This document shows positions 8,374 to 15,511 of a stretch of 40,515 nucleotides of DNA, piece by piece. The notes beneath the pieces are model-generated. The model was not told the origin of the DNA. It made no database searches and was given only the letters and a program-made list of their open reading frames with translations. The position numbers and the translations under genes are program-made. Position 1 is the stretch's first letter, and each line of letters begins with the position of its first letter. Source of the stretch: Streptomyces poriferorum (lineage in GTDB: Bacteria > Actinomycetota > Actinomycetes > Streptomycetales > Streptomycetaceae); assembly GCF_019399235.1 (NCBI RefSeq), contig NZ_JAELVH010000029.1, positions 1-40,515 on the forward strand, read 5' to 3'.

Positions 8374-10272
8374 GTGTCAGATCACACGCCAGAATCACCC
8401 CGGCCGGAGCCTGCGCCCCGGACACCGGAGGCAGCCGGGCCGGAGCCGGTACCTGCGGAGGCTCCGGCATCCGGGGAGGCCGGGCCGGCGGGTATACCGG
8501 CCGAGCCGGCCGGTGCCACCCGGTCCGAGAACGTCGCCGGGTCGCCTCCGGCCGGTACGTCCCCGTCCGAGAACGTCGCCGGGTCGCCGGCGGGAGGCGC
8601 GGCAGGCGGGCCCGCCGGAGACCCGCGGCCGCCCGCGGGAGCCGCGGTTCCGCAGCCCCGCGACACCGGACCGCAGCCTCCGAAGGTCCCGGCCTACGCG
8701 CAGCAGGCGCGGCCGCCGCAGCCCAACCCGTGGGGGCAGCCCAAGCAGGCGCCCTCGGAGCTCTCGCGGCTCCGCCCGGTCAAGCCGGGAGCCATCCCGG
8801 GCGCCACGCTCTTGGCCGTACTCGCCACCGGACTGCTCAGCGCCCTGCTGCTCGGCGAGGGCATCGGCCTGAATCTGCTCGTCGTGGCGGTCCCCGCAGC
8901 GCTCGCGGCGTACTTCGCCGCCCGGGCGGCGGCCCGCCGACTGCGCCCCTGGACCGCCGTCTGGGCGGTCGGCGGGCTGGCCCTGCTCGTCGTTCCGGCA
9001 CTCCGCGACGCCGGCTGGCCGAGCTTCCTCGCCATCGTGTCCGCTTTCGCACTCGGTTCCCTCGCGCTGCACGGCAGCCGCAGCTGGCTCGGGATGTTCC
9101 TCGGATCGCTGGGGCTGCTCACATCCGTCGCCGAGTCGCTGGGCTGGGGCGCCCGCGGTGTCCGTGACCGGATGGCAGGCTCGCGGGGGCGCTGGGGTGT
9201 GGTCTTCCGGTCCACGGTCGTGGCGGTCGTCCTGCTCATCGTGTTCGGGGCGCTGTTCGCGAGTGCGGACGCGGCGTTCGCCGATGTACTCGGCAGCCTG
9301 ATGCCCGATGTGTCCGTCGGTGACAGTCCGTGGCGGTTCTTCCTCGGCGTGCTCGGTCTCGTCGGCGCGCTCGCCGCCGCGTACACCGCAGCCGCCCCCG
9401 TGCGCTGGGACGGTCTGACGGTCCGCCCGGGCAAGGCGCGCGGGCGGCTGGAATGGGCTCTGCCGCTGGTGGTTCTGAACCTGCTCTTCGCCGCCTTCCT
9501 CGCCATTCAGCTCACGGTGCTGCTCGGCGGGTACGACAAGGTGATGGCCGAGACCGATCTCAGCTACGCGCAGTACGCCCGCGAGGGGTTCTGGCAGCTG
9601 CTCTGGGCCACGCTCCTCACCCTGCTGGTCATCGCGCTCGCGCTGCGCTGGGCGCCGCGCGGCGGAGCACGCGACCGTACGCTCGTCCGCGGAGTGCTCG
9701 GCACACTGTGCCTGCTCACGCTCGTCGTCGTGGCCTCCGCGCTGCGGCGCATGGACCTCTATGTCGACGCGTACGGGCTGACCAGGCTGCGGATCTCCGT
9801 GGCGGCGGTCGAGCTGTGGCTCGGTGTGGTCCTCGTGCTGATCATGGCGGCCGGGGCCTTCGGCGCGAAGATGCTGCCGCGGGCCGTCGCGGCCAGCGCG
9901 GCCGTCGGCGTCCTGGCGTTCGGGCTCATCTCGCCCGACGGCCTGATCGCGGAGCAGAACGTCGCGCGCTACGACCGCCATCACTCGATCGACGTCGAGT
10001 ACCTCCGCGGCCTCTCGGCCGATGCCGTGCCGGCCCTCGACGCCCTTCCGGAGCCCCTGCGGTCCTGCGCGCTGGAGGAGATCCAGCGGTCGCTGCGGAG
10101 CTCGGACGAACCCTGGTACGCCACGAGCTGGGGCGAGGCGAGGGCCCGTGACATCCTCGGGGACTGGGACCCCGGCTACCGCACGAGGGACTGCAGCGGT
10201 CTCGGCTCGGGGGACAACGGGAGCGAACGCGGCGACGCGGACGATCAGTACGACCCCTACGACCCGTACTGA
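8374..10272 (+). CDS. DUF4173 multi-spanning membrane protein
   Basis: A 632-residue protein. Residues 1-130 are a low-complexity Pro/Ala/Gly/Glu cytosolic region (EPAPRTPEAAGPEP and similar) containing a duplicated SENVAGSP block. From about residue 140 there are roughly ten hydrophobic segments, with the DUF4173 hallmarks FGALFASADAAFADV, YAREGFWQLLWAT and YVDAYGLTRLRI. A soluble C-terminal tail ends in the repeat-like DPYDPY. Function is unknown; the family is an integral membrane domain of broad bacterial occurrence. The GTG at 8374 is chosen because GGGGAGGGGG (8361-8370) lies just upstream and the proline-rich region starts there; in-frame upstream codons run into the tandem repeat. It stands as a single gene ending in a convergent terminator region. 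Confidence 0.8.
   Translation: MSDHTPESPRPEPAPRTPEAAGPEPVPAEAPASGEAGPAGIPAEPAGATRSENVAGSPPAGTSPSENVAGSPAGGAAGGPAGDPRPPAGAAVPQPRDTGPQPPKVPAYAQQARPPQPNPWGQPKQAPSELSRLRPVKPGAIPGATLLAVLATGLLSALLLGEGIGLNLLVVAVPAALAAYFAARAAARRLRPWTAVWAVGGLALLVVPALRDAGWPSFLAIVSAFALGSLALHGSRSWLGMFLGSLGLLTSVAESLGWGARGVRDRMAGSRGRWGVVFRSTVVAVVLLIVFGALFASADAAFADVLGSLMPDVSVGDSPWRFFLGVLGLVGALAAAYTAAAPVRWDGLTVRPGKARGRLEWALPLVVLNLLFAAFLAIQLTVLLGGYDKVMAETDLSYAQYAREGFWQLLWATLLTLLVIALALRWAPRGGARDRTLVRGVLGTLCLLTLVVVASALRRMDLYVDAYGLTRLRISVAAVELWLGVVLVLIMAAGAFGAKMLPRAVAASAAVGVLAFGLISPDGLIAEQNVARYDRHHSIDVEYLRGLSADAVPALDALPEPLRSCALEEIQRSLRSSDEPWYATSWGEARARDILGDWDPGYRTRDCSGLGSGDNGSERGDADDQYDPYDPY
8524..8588 (+). repeat. Exact 23-bp direct repeat within the DUF4173 gene
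   Basis: The same 23 bases occur at 8524-8546 and 8566-8588 (period 42, in frame), encoding SENVAGSP twice in the proline-rich N-terminal region. Confidence 0.85.
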
Positions 10273-10289
10273 TCGCCGTAACGCACCGC

Positions 10290-10331
10290 ACCGGAAGCAG
10301 GCCGCCCCGTGGGGAGCGGTCCGCTTCCGGT
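10290..10331. terminator. Bidirectional hairpin between convergent genes
   Basis: ACCGGAAGC (10290-10298) pairs with GCTTCCGGT (10323-10331), and the interior CCGCCCC-GTG-GGGAGCGG extends the fold with mismatches. It serves the DUF4173 gene and possibly the exporter on the other strand. Confidence 0.65.
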
Positions 10332-10367
10332 CGTACGTACGGCTTCCAACGGCGCTGTTCCCGGGCA

Positions 10368-10401
10368 CGCAGGGGCTCGTCCGCACCCGCGAGCCTCTGC
10401 G
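10368..10401. terminator. Second hairpin between convergent genes
   Basis: CGCAGGGGCTCG (10368-10379) pairs with CGAGCCTCTGCG (10390-10401) with one mismatch, 17 bp beyond the stop of the minus-strand exporter gene. Confidence 0.55.
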
Positions 10402-10418
10402 GGGCGGCCGTCCGCACG

Positions 10419-11972
10419 CTAGGCCGCCGGTCCTCCTGCCGCCGCCTTTCCGCTCAGCGCCTCCAGATCGCTCTTCCGCACCCGGATCACCACCAGCGCG
10501 GTCAGCAGCGCGAGTCCTGCCATGGCCACCGCGGCGAGGAACGCGGTCGAGATGCCCTGGGAGAGCACCGCGTGACCCCAGCTCCCGGGCAGCTCCTGCG
10601 TCTTGGCGAACTCCGCCTTCTGCTCCGGAGACGCCTGCGCCAGGAACTGCGGAACCTGCTTCTCCGCCTCGTTGCGGCTCGCCGTACCGAAGACCGTGAC
10701 CAGAATGGAGAGCCCCAGAGAACCTCCCACCTGCTGACTCGCGTTGAGCAGGCTGGAGGCGGCCCCGGCCTCGTGCTGGGCGACTCCGGAGACCGCCGTC
10801 AGCGTGAGGGTCACGAAGTTCAGCCCCATGCCGAAGCCGAAGATGAGCATCGGGCCCAGGACGCCGGACAGGTAGCTGCTGTCGGGGGAGATGAACGTGA
10901 GCCAGAGCAGGCCCACGCCGGTGAACGCCGAGCCCGTGACCATGAACGGCTTGGGCCCGAGCACCGGAAGGAACCGTTGCGAGAGCCCCGCTCCCACGAT
11001 GATCGCGACGGTCACCGGCAGGAACGCCAGGCCCGACTCGATGGGGCTGTACGCCAGCACGTTCTGCACGAACAGCACGATGAAGAAGAACATGCCGAAC
11101 ATGGCCGCAGCCAGACTGAGCATGATCACGTACGTGCCGGAACGGTTGCGGTCGGCGAACATCCGCAGCGGAGTGATCGGTTCCTTGGCGCGCATCTCGA
11201 TGAGGACGAACGAGGCGAGCAGGATCACCGCGGCACCGAACGAAGCCAGGGTCACGGAGTCCCGCCAGCCCTCCTCGGAGGCCCGGATGAATCCGTACAC
11301 GAGCGAGGCCATGCCGAGGGTCGAGGTCAGGGCCCCCGATATGTCGAAGCGGCCCGGATGCTTCTCGGACTCGTTGATGTACAGCGGCGCCAGGACGGCG
11401 ATCAGTATGCCGATCGGCACGTTGACGAAGAAGACCCAGCGCCAGTCGAGCCATTCGGTGAGCAGCCCGCCCGCCAGCAGACCGATCGCCCCGCCACCTG
11501 CGGACACCGCGGCGAATACGCCGAACGCGCGGTTGCGCTCGGGCCCTTCCGGGAACGTGGTGGTGATCAGGGCCAGTGACGTCGGTGACGCGATCGCGCC
11601 ACCGATGCCCTGAAGCGCACGCGCCGCGAGCAACTGCCAGGGTTCCTGCGCGAATCCGCCCAGCAGCGAGGCCAGCGTGAAGACCAGGATGCCCGTCATG
11701 AAGACGCGGCGGCGGCCGAGGATGTCCCCGGCCCGCCCGCCGAGCAGCAGCAGACCGCCGAAGGTGAGCGTGTAGGCGCTGAGGACCCAGGAGAGATCGG
11801 TGGTCGAGAAGCTGAGCGCATCCTGGATGTGCGGGAGGGCGATGTTGACGATCGTGGAATCGAGCACAACCATCAACTGGCAGGCGGCGATGACGGCCAG
11901 GGCGATCCCCGGGCGGCCCTGCCTTCGAGCCGCGCCCGGTGCGTTCTGTGCTTCTAACTGAGAGGTTGTCAC
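10419..11972 (-). CDS. DHA2-type major facilitator drug-efflux transporter
   Basis: A 517-residue transporter with 14 predicted membrane segments, fitting the drug:proton antiporter-2 family (EmrB/QacA-like). Motif C-like VLDSTIVNIALPHIQ lies in the first helix, motif A GGRAGDILGRRRVF between helices 2 and 3, and LLAARALQGIGGAI in helix 4. The C-terminal half carries ASSLLNASQQVGGSLG. The GTG at 11972 has GGGGGA about 9 nt upstream. The sixth codon is TTA (11957-11955), the rare leucine codon read by the bldA tRNA, so translation may be restricted to late growth. The divergent TetR gene and two operators make this a classic repressor-exporter pair; the substrate is unknown. Confidence 0.93.
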   Translation of the reverse strand: MTTSQLEAQNAPGAARRQGRPGIALAVIAACQLMVVLDSTIVNIALPHIQDALSFSTTDLSWVLSAYTLTFGGLLLLGGRAGDILGRRRVFMTGILVFTLASLLGGFAQEPWQLLAARALQGIGGAIASPTSLALITTTFPEGPERNRAFGVFAAVSAGGGAIGLLAGGLLTEWLDWRWVFFVNVPIGILIAVLAPLYINESEKHPGRFDISGALTSTLGMASLVYGFIRASEEGWRDSVTLASFGAAVILLASFVLIEMRAKEPITPLRMFADRNRSGTYVIMLSLAAAMFGMFFFIVLFVQNVLAYSPIESGLAFLPVTVAIIVGAGLSQRFLPVLGPKPFMVTGSAFTGVGLLWLTFISPDSSYLSGVLGPMLIFGFGMGLNFVTLTLTAVSGVAQHEAGAASSLLNASQQVGGSLGLSILVTVFGTASRNEAEKQVPQFLAQASPEQKAEFAKTQELPGSWGHAVLSQGISTAFLAAVAMAGLALLTALVVIRVRKSDLEALSGKAAAGGPAA

Positions 11973-11995
11973 TATGGGTCCCCCACAAGTGAATT

Positions 11996-12015
11996 AGTGA
12001 ACGGATCCGTTCACT
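11996..12015. promoter_or_regulatory. TetR-type operator 1
   Basis: AGTGAACGGATCCGTTCACT is a perfect 20-bp palindrome. It lies 23 bp upstream of the exporter start and shares both arms with operator 2. Confidence 0.85.
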
Positions 12016-12043
12016 GTCGCGTCAACGTTAGTGAGTCCCCTTG

Positions 12044-12063
12044 AGTGAACGCAAGCGTTCACT
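12044..12063. promoter_or_regulatory. TetR-type operator 2
   Basis: AGTGAACGCAAGCGTTCACT is a 20-bp palindrome apart from its central AA. It starts 48 bp from operator 1 and shares the outer AGTGAACG/CGTTCACT arms. Together the pair should control both divergent promoters. Confidence 0.85.
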
Positions 12064-12225
12064 GAATCCTTCGTTGGTGTGCCGTGTCCGCATCCGCTGT
12101 CCCGGCCGGGACCTGCTCAGTCCCGCGCCGATCCGTTGCGACGCCCGCTCCGCCACTGACCGCCCGGTCCAGAGCACCGGCCGGCCGGCGTGGGCGTACC
12201 GACCTGTTCCGATGGAGAGAAGCTC

Positions 12226-12852
12226 ATGGTTACTTCGCGATCGGCAGCCGCCGCCCGGCAGCCGGTGGTGTCCCTGAGGCGCCGTGGACCCGTGCTGGAA
12301 CGCGCGATCCTCGATGCCGCGCTGGAGCGGCTGAGTACGGTCGGCTGGAGCGGCCTGACGATGGAGGGCGTCGCGGCCGGCGCCCAGACCGGCAAGGCCG
12401 CGATCTACCGGCGATGGTCCTCCAAGGAGGACCTGGTCGCGGAAGCGCTGCGCAGCGCGCTCCCGGCGATCGGTGACGCGCCGGACTACGGGAACATCCG
12501 CGAGGACCTCTACCAGCTGTGCTGCGGACTCCGTGACGCCATGCTCTCCAAGTCGGGCTCCGCGCTGCGCGCCGTCCTTCACGAATGTGACGCGGACACG
12601 GCGGAACGGTTTCAGTCGGTGATCCTGAGCGGCGTGATCGGGCCGACGACCGCTCTCATAAGAGAAGTCGTGAGCAGGGGGGTGGACCGCGGTGAAGTGC
12701 GCGCCGATGCGCTGCGCGGGCTGGCCTTCGACGTCATTCCCGCCATGATGATGTATCGCAGCAAGGTGTGCGGAAGCGAATGGACCGACGGGGACATCGC
12801 CGACCTGATCGATCAGGTCGCGGTCCCGTTCTTCTGCGCCGGCCCCCGTTGA
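12226..12852 (+). CDS. TetR-family transcriptional repressor
   Basis: A 208-residue regulator. The N-terminal helix-turn-helix (about residues 18-65: [19 protein letters not shown], then [19 protein letters not shown]) is typical of TetR. The all-helical C-terminal domain resembles the TetR_C_11/16-type ligand domains and ends in [11 protein letters not shown]. The ATG at 12226 has GGAGAG (12214-12219) 6 nt upstream; an in-frame GTG at 12190 lacks one. It is divergent from the MFS exporter and most likely represses both genes from the two 20-bp palindromes at 11996-12063. About 160 bp between the second operator and the start show no other gene, so the transcript probably has a long 5' leader. 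Confidence 0.93.
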   Translation: MVTSRSAAAARQPVVSLRRRGPVLERAILDAALERLSTVGWSGLTMEGVAAGAQTGKAAIYRRWSSKEDLVAEALRSALPAIGDAPDYGNIREDLYQLCCGLRDAMLSKSGSALRAVLHECDADTAERFQSVILSGVIGPTTALIREVVSRGVDRGEVRADALRGLAFDVIPAMMMYRSKVCGSEWTDGDIADLIDQVAVPFFCAGPR

Positions 12853-12975
12853 GCGTTCGCCGCCGAGCCCTGCGGCCGACCTCGTGCGGGCGCTTCCCGT
12901 CTCCGTCCGGCGGCCCGGAGCCGGACTGAGACGGCCCAGGTACGCCCCGGGGTGTTCTCGGCGCTCCCATCGGCG

Positions 12976-12981
12976 TACGCT
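12976..12981 (+). promoter_or_regulatory. Possible -10 element of rnhB
   Basis: TACGCT ends 10 nt before the ATG at 12992, implying a leader of only a few bases. No ribosome-binding site is visible. Confidence 0.35.
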
Positions 12982-12991
12982 GGCTGGCGCC

Positions 12992-13702
12992 ATGCCGTAC
13001 GAACCACCCACGCACACCGTCGAGCGCTCACTGCGCGCCACCACCGGTGCCAAGACCGTCGCCGGTGTCGACGAGGTCGGACGCGGAGCGTGGGCGGGAC
13101 CGGTCACCGTGTGTGCCGCAGTCACCGGCCTCCGTAAGCCTCCCCCCGGACTCACCGACTCTAAGCTGATCAGCCCGAAGCGCCGCGCGGAGCTCGCGCC
13201 GCTGCTGGAGCGCTGGGTCACCGCGTACGCCCTCGGCGACGCCACCCCGCAGGAGATCGACGAGCTCGGAATGACCGCAGCGCTCCGGCTCGCCGCCGTG
13301 CGTGCCCTGGAAGCGCTGCCGGTGCGGCCCGACGCGGTGATCCTGGACGGCAAACACGACTACCTGGGCCTGCCCTGGCAGGTGCGCACGGTGATCAAGG
13401 GCGACCAGTCCTGCGTCGCGGTCGCCGCGGCCTCCGTGATCGCGAAGGTCCGCAGGGACGCCGTGATGGCCGAACTGGGCGCGGAATCCGGTGAGTACAA
13501 GGACTTCGCCTTCGACGCCAACGCCGGCTACCCGTCCCCTGTGCACAGGGCCGCGCTGGAGGAGCGGGGCCCCACGGCCCATCACCGCCTCTCGTGGTCC
13601 TACCTCGACGCGCTGCCCAGGTGGCAGCACCTCAAGAAGGTCCGCTTCTCCGCCGAGGCGGCCGCACTGGAAAGCGGGGGCCAGCTCGGCTTCGACTTCT
13701 GA
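12992..13702 (+). CDS. rnhB: Ribonuclease HII
   Basis: A 236-residue enzyme that nicks RNA in RNA-DNA hybrids and at misincorporated ribonucleotides. The catalytic motif [13 protein letters not shown] holds Asp27 and Glu28. Further acidic residues lie in [21 protein letters not shown] and [12 protein letters not shown], the last matching the family's C-terminal histidine-bearing motif. Length is normal. The ATG at 12992 is chosen for the conserved N-terminal spacing; the in-frame upstream extension from 12884 crosses a -10-like hexamer. It lies just upstream of an unassigned gene on the same strand and near recQ, giving a small DNA-repair neighbourhood. Confidence 0.95.
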   Translation: MPYEPPTHTVERSLRATTGAKTVAGVDEVGRGAWAGPVTVCAAVTGLRKPPPGLTDSKLISPKRRAELAPLLERWVTAYALGDATPQEIDELGMTAALRLAAVRALEALPVRPDAVILDGKHDYLGLPWQVRTVIKGDQSCVAVAAASVIAKVRRDAVMAELGAESGEYKDFAFDANAGYPSPVHRAALEERGPTAHHRLSWSYLDALPRWQHLKKVRFSAEAAALESGGQLGFDF

Positions 13703-13762
13703 TCGCGCACATGTGCCCACCCGCCGATGCTTCGTGCGTCGGCGTTTGATAGACAACCACCC

Positions 13763-14383
13763 ATGCCTCTCATCCCCGAGGAGCCTCAGATTCACGAGAG
13801 CGTCCAGGGTCCCCGCGCCACCACGGCCACCGGCCGTACCGCGTCGACCCCTCGTCCCGTACCCGGTCCGCGTTCCGCGGCCATGCCGCGCCCCGGTCGT
13901 CCGGGTCCCGGCCCCGCGAGGCCCGCGCCCCCGGCGCCGCGCCCGCACTCCACCTCCGGCCAGCCCCAGGCGGCCCGTCCGGAGAATCGTTCCGCACCCC
14001 AGCTCCAGGTGGTCCCCGCCGCAGCCGACGGTGCGCTGGATGCCGCCGACGAGGCGGTGGACCTGCTGCTCGACTCCGGTCGCGCACCTGGAGACATCCT
14101 GGTGCTCACCACCGGTGAGCAGCACCCGTGGGCGACGCACGAGCTTTCCTTCGGCGAGGCCGCCTACTGGGCCCAGCACGAAGCGGGCGAGGACGTGTTC
14201 TTCGCCGGTGCCGCAGCGGTGGACCGGCTGAAGCCGCGGCCGGTTGTGATCATCGCGGTCAACGGTGCCGCAGACGACACCGCCGAGCGTGCACTGACGA
14301 CGGCACAGGGTCGTGCCGGAGCCCTGCTGATCGTCTGCGGAGATCCGCAGCGGATCAACGCCGTGCTCGGCGCGGGTGTCTGA
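13763..14383 (+). CDS. Unassigned protein with a possible helicase-like C-terminal domain
   Basis: A 206-residue soluble protein I cannot assign to a named family. Residues 1-85 are low-complexity and rich in Pro, Arg, Ala and Gly. Residues 90-206 are ordered: a predicted helix (DGALDAADEAVDLLLDSG), then GDILVLTTGEQHPWATHE, SFGEAAYWAQHEAGEDVFFA, RPVVIIAVNG, and RAGALLIVCGDPQRIN. The order resembles the C-terminal half of superfamily I (UvrD-like) helicases, where similar strands precede and include motifs V-VI. No Walker A or other N-terminal helicase motif is present, so it would be an orphan domain. The ATG at 13763 follows a TAGACA hexamer by 7 nt and has no ribosome-binding site. It sits between rnhB and a convergent gene. 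Confidence 0.7.
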   Translation: MPLIPEEPQIHESVQGPRATTATGRTASTPRPVPGPRSAAMPRPGRPGPGPARPAPPAPRPHSTSGQPQAARPENRSAPQLQVVPAAADGALDAADEAVDLLLDSGRAPGDILVLTTGEQHPWATHELSFGEAAYWAQHEAGEDVFFAGAAAVDRLKPRPVVIIAVNGAADDTAERALTTAQGRAGALLIVCGDPQRINAVLGAGV

Positions 14384-14575
14384 GCCGGAGCGGATGTGAC
14401 GTAGCACCGGGCACGAACGCCCGGGCCGCAACGGATCGATGATGTGACGCGCTTCGGCCCGGGCAGGTGCGATGCGGTTCGGTCTGGACGGGGGCGATGC
14501 ACTCCGGTCCGGACGCCGGAGCCGCAGTGCTGCCGGCCCGTGGTGACCCGGCTGCCCGTGAGGGTGGCCGGGCCC

Positions 14576-14692
14576 GCGGCCCGGGTCAGCGAGCCGCGGT
14601 GCGGCGAGTCGCGTGCGGCCCGGGTCAGCGAGCCGTGGGTCAGCGAGTTGCGTGCGGCCCGGGTCAGCGAGCCGCGGTGCGGTGCAGCGCCT
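14576..14692. repeat. Three tandem 39-bp units at the 3' end of the 14664-15293 gene
   Basis: Units at 14576-14614, 14615-14653 and 14654-14692 each start with the same 21 bases (GCGGCCCGGGTCAGCGAGCC then G) and vary in the second half. The third unit contains the last codons and TGA of the minus-strand gene. Units 1 and 2 lie just beyond the stop, and unit 1 reads as the same RTAAR-stop peptide end. The rest of the stretch from 14384 to 14575 shows no gene. Confidence 0.85.
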
Positions 14693-15293
14693 GGACCGCA
14701 CCGCCGCCGGTGCGCACCGGGCCGGGATCCTGGTCCAGCGCGGCGTCGGCCAGGGAAGTCGGCTGCGACGTGGAGTTGGGGCGACGGCCGCCGCGGCCCT
14801 CCCCCAGCACCTGCCAGCCGCCGCGGGTCAGCGTGATGTACGCGCCGCACCGCAGCCCGTGCAGGGTGCAGGCATCCCGCAACCCCCACATCCAGGCCCC
14901 GTCCTCCTCCGTCCAACGCTCGTCCCCCTCACGGCAGTAGAGCAGTACCGCGGTCCGCACGGGGGTACGGCGGCGAAGATCGTGCGGAATCACCCGGCGC
15001 AGGTGTGCCAGCAGGGCGTTACGGAATTCCCAGCCGTCCGCCGTCACCGAACGACGTGCGAACGAGGCGCTGGCCGTCAGACGTTCCTCGTGATCGAGCA
15101 CAGCGACGACCGCTGTCTGCGGGATCGGCCGATGCCTGGAGTGCAGGCCGCTGACCACCTCGCGCGGGCTGCGCAGCAGCGGTATGCCCGCTGCCGCCCA
15201 CTCGGCCGGTTCGAGCATTCTGGCAAGGCGGTTGGCGGAGTCTGTGGCCGGCGACATCGAAGTGGCTGCGGACGGAGCGAATCCGAAGGTCAC
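14664..15293 (-). CDS. Conserved hypothetical protein downstream of recQ
   Basis: A 209-residue soluble protein I do not recognise. It starts VTFGFAPSAAT, continues with SANRLARMLEPAEWAAAGIPLLR, then VVSGLHSRHRPIPQTAVVAVLDHEERL. The centre (RTPVRTAVLLYCREGDERWTEEDGAWMWGLRDACTLHG) looks like an ordered alpha-beta domain with an acidic cluster. The C-terminal 30 residues are low-complexity and overlap a 39-bp DNA repeat. The GTG at 15293 is chosen because GGGAGG lies 3 nt upstream; the open frame could extend to 15443, but those residues are arginine-rich and overlap another candidate frame. It is the last gene of a minus-strand group with recQ and may be translationally coupled to a short upstream frame by a GTGA overlap. 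Confidence 0.65.
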   Translation of the reverse strand: MTFGFAPSAATSMSPATDSANRLARMLEPAEWAAAGIPLLRSPREVVSGLHSRHRPIPQTAVVAVLDHEERLTASASFARRSVTADGWEFRNALLAHLRRVIPHDLRRRTPVRTAVLLYCREGDERWTEEDGAWMWGLRDACTLHGLRCGAYITLTRGGWQVLGEGRGGRRPNSTSQPTSLADAALDQDPGPVRTGGGAVQALHRTAAR

Positions 15294-15508
15294 GGTCCTC
15301 CCTTCGCATACGCGCCCACGATGCGGGCAGAGTCGGGTGAGGGCGCGCCGCGGCACAGCCCTTCCGGGCCCGCGAAAAGACCGTGCGGGGAGCGAGTCCA
15401 ATTCTCCCTGGCGTATCGGCAGGCGGCAACGAGCAATTGGCACAGCTGACGGTAATCAGTTGGAATGACACGGATATCCCTGCCCAGTCCGGCACCGGAT
15501 GACGCCAC
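15290..15508 (-). CDS. Possible small gene between recQ and the downstream hypothetical gene
   Basis: A 72-codon frame from GTG 15508 to TGA 15292-15290. It begins 3 nt after the recQ stop, in the same frame as recQ, and its TGA overlaps the GTG of the next gene by 4 nt. The peptide has a plausible helix (IPTDYRQLCQLLVAACRYAR) and three cysteines. Against it, third-position GC is clearly lower than in neighbours and no ribosome-binding site is seen. I recognise no family. If not coding, the 218 bp between recQ and the next gene are a leader with promoter or structure. Confidence 0.35.
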   Translation of the reverse strand: MASSGAGLGRDIRVIPTDYRQLCQLLVAACRYARENWTRSPHGLFAGPEGLCRGAPSPDSARIVGAYAKGGP

Positions 15509-15511
15509 CCG

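Noticed and set aside
11996..12063. LexA (SOS) boxes in the exporter/TetR region
   Set aside because: The spacing is GAAC-N6-GTTC rather than GAAC-N4-GTTC, and the adjacent TetR gene explains the palindromes better.
12041..12277. Small gene between the second TetR operator and the TetR start
   Set aside because: The frame starts inside the operator, is arginine-rich and overlaps the TetR coding start; no ribosome-binding site.
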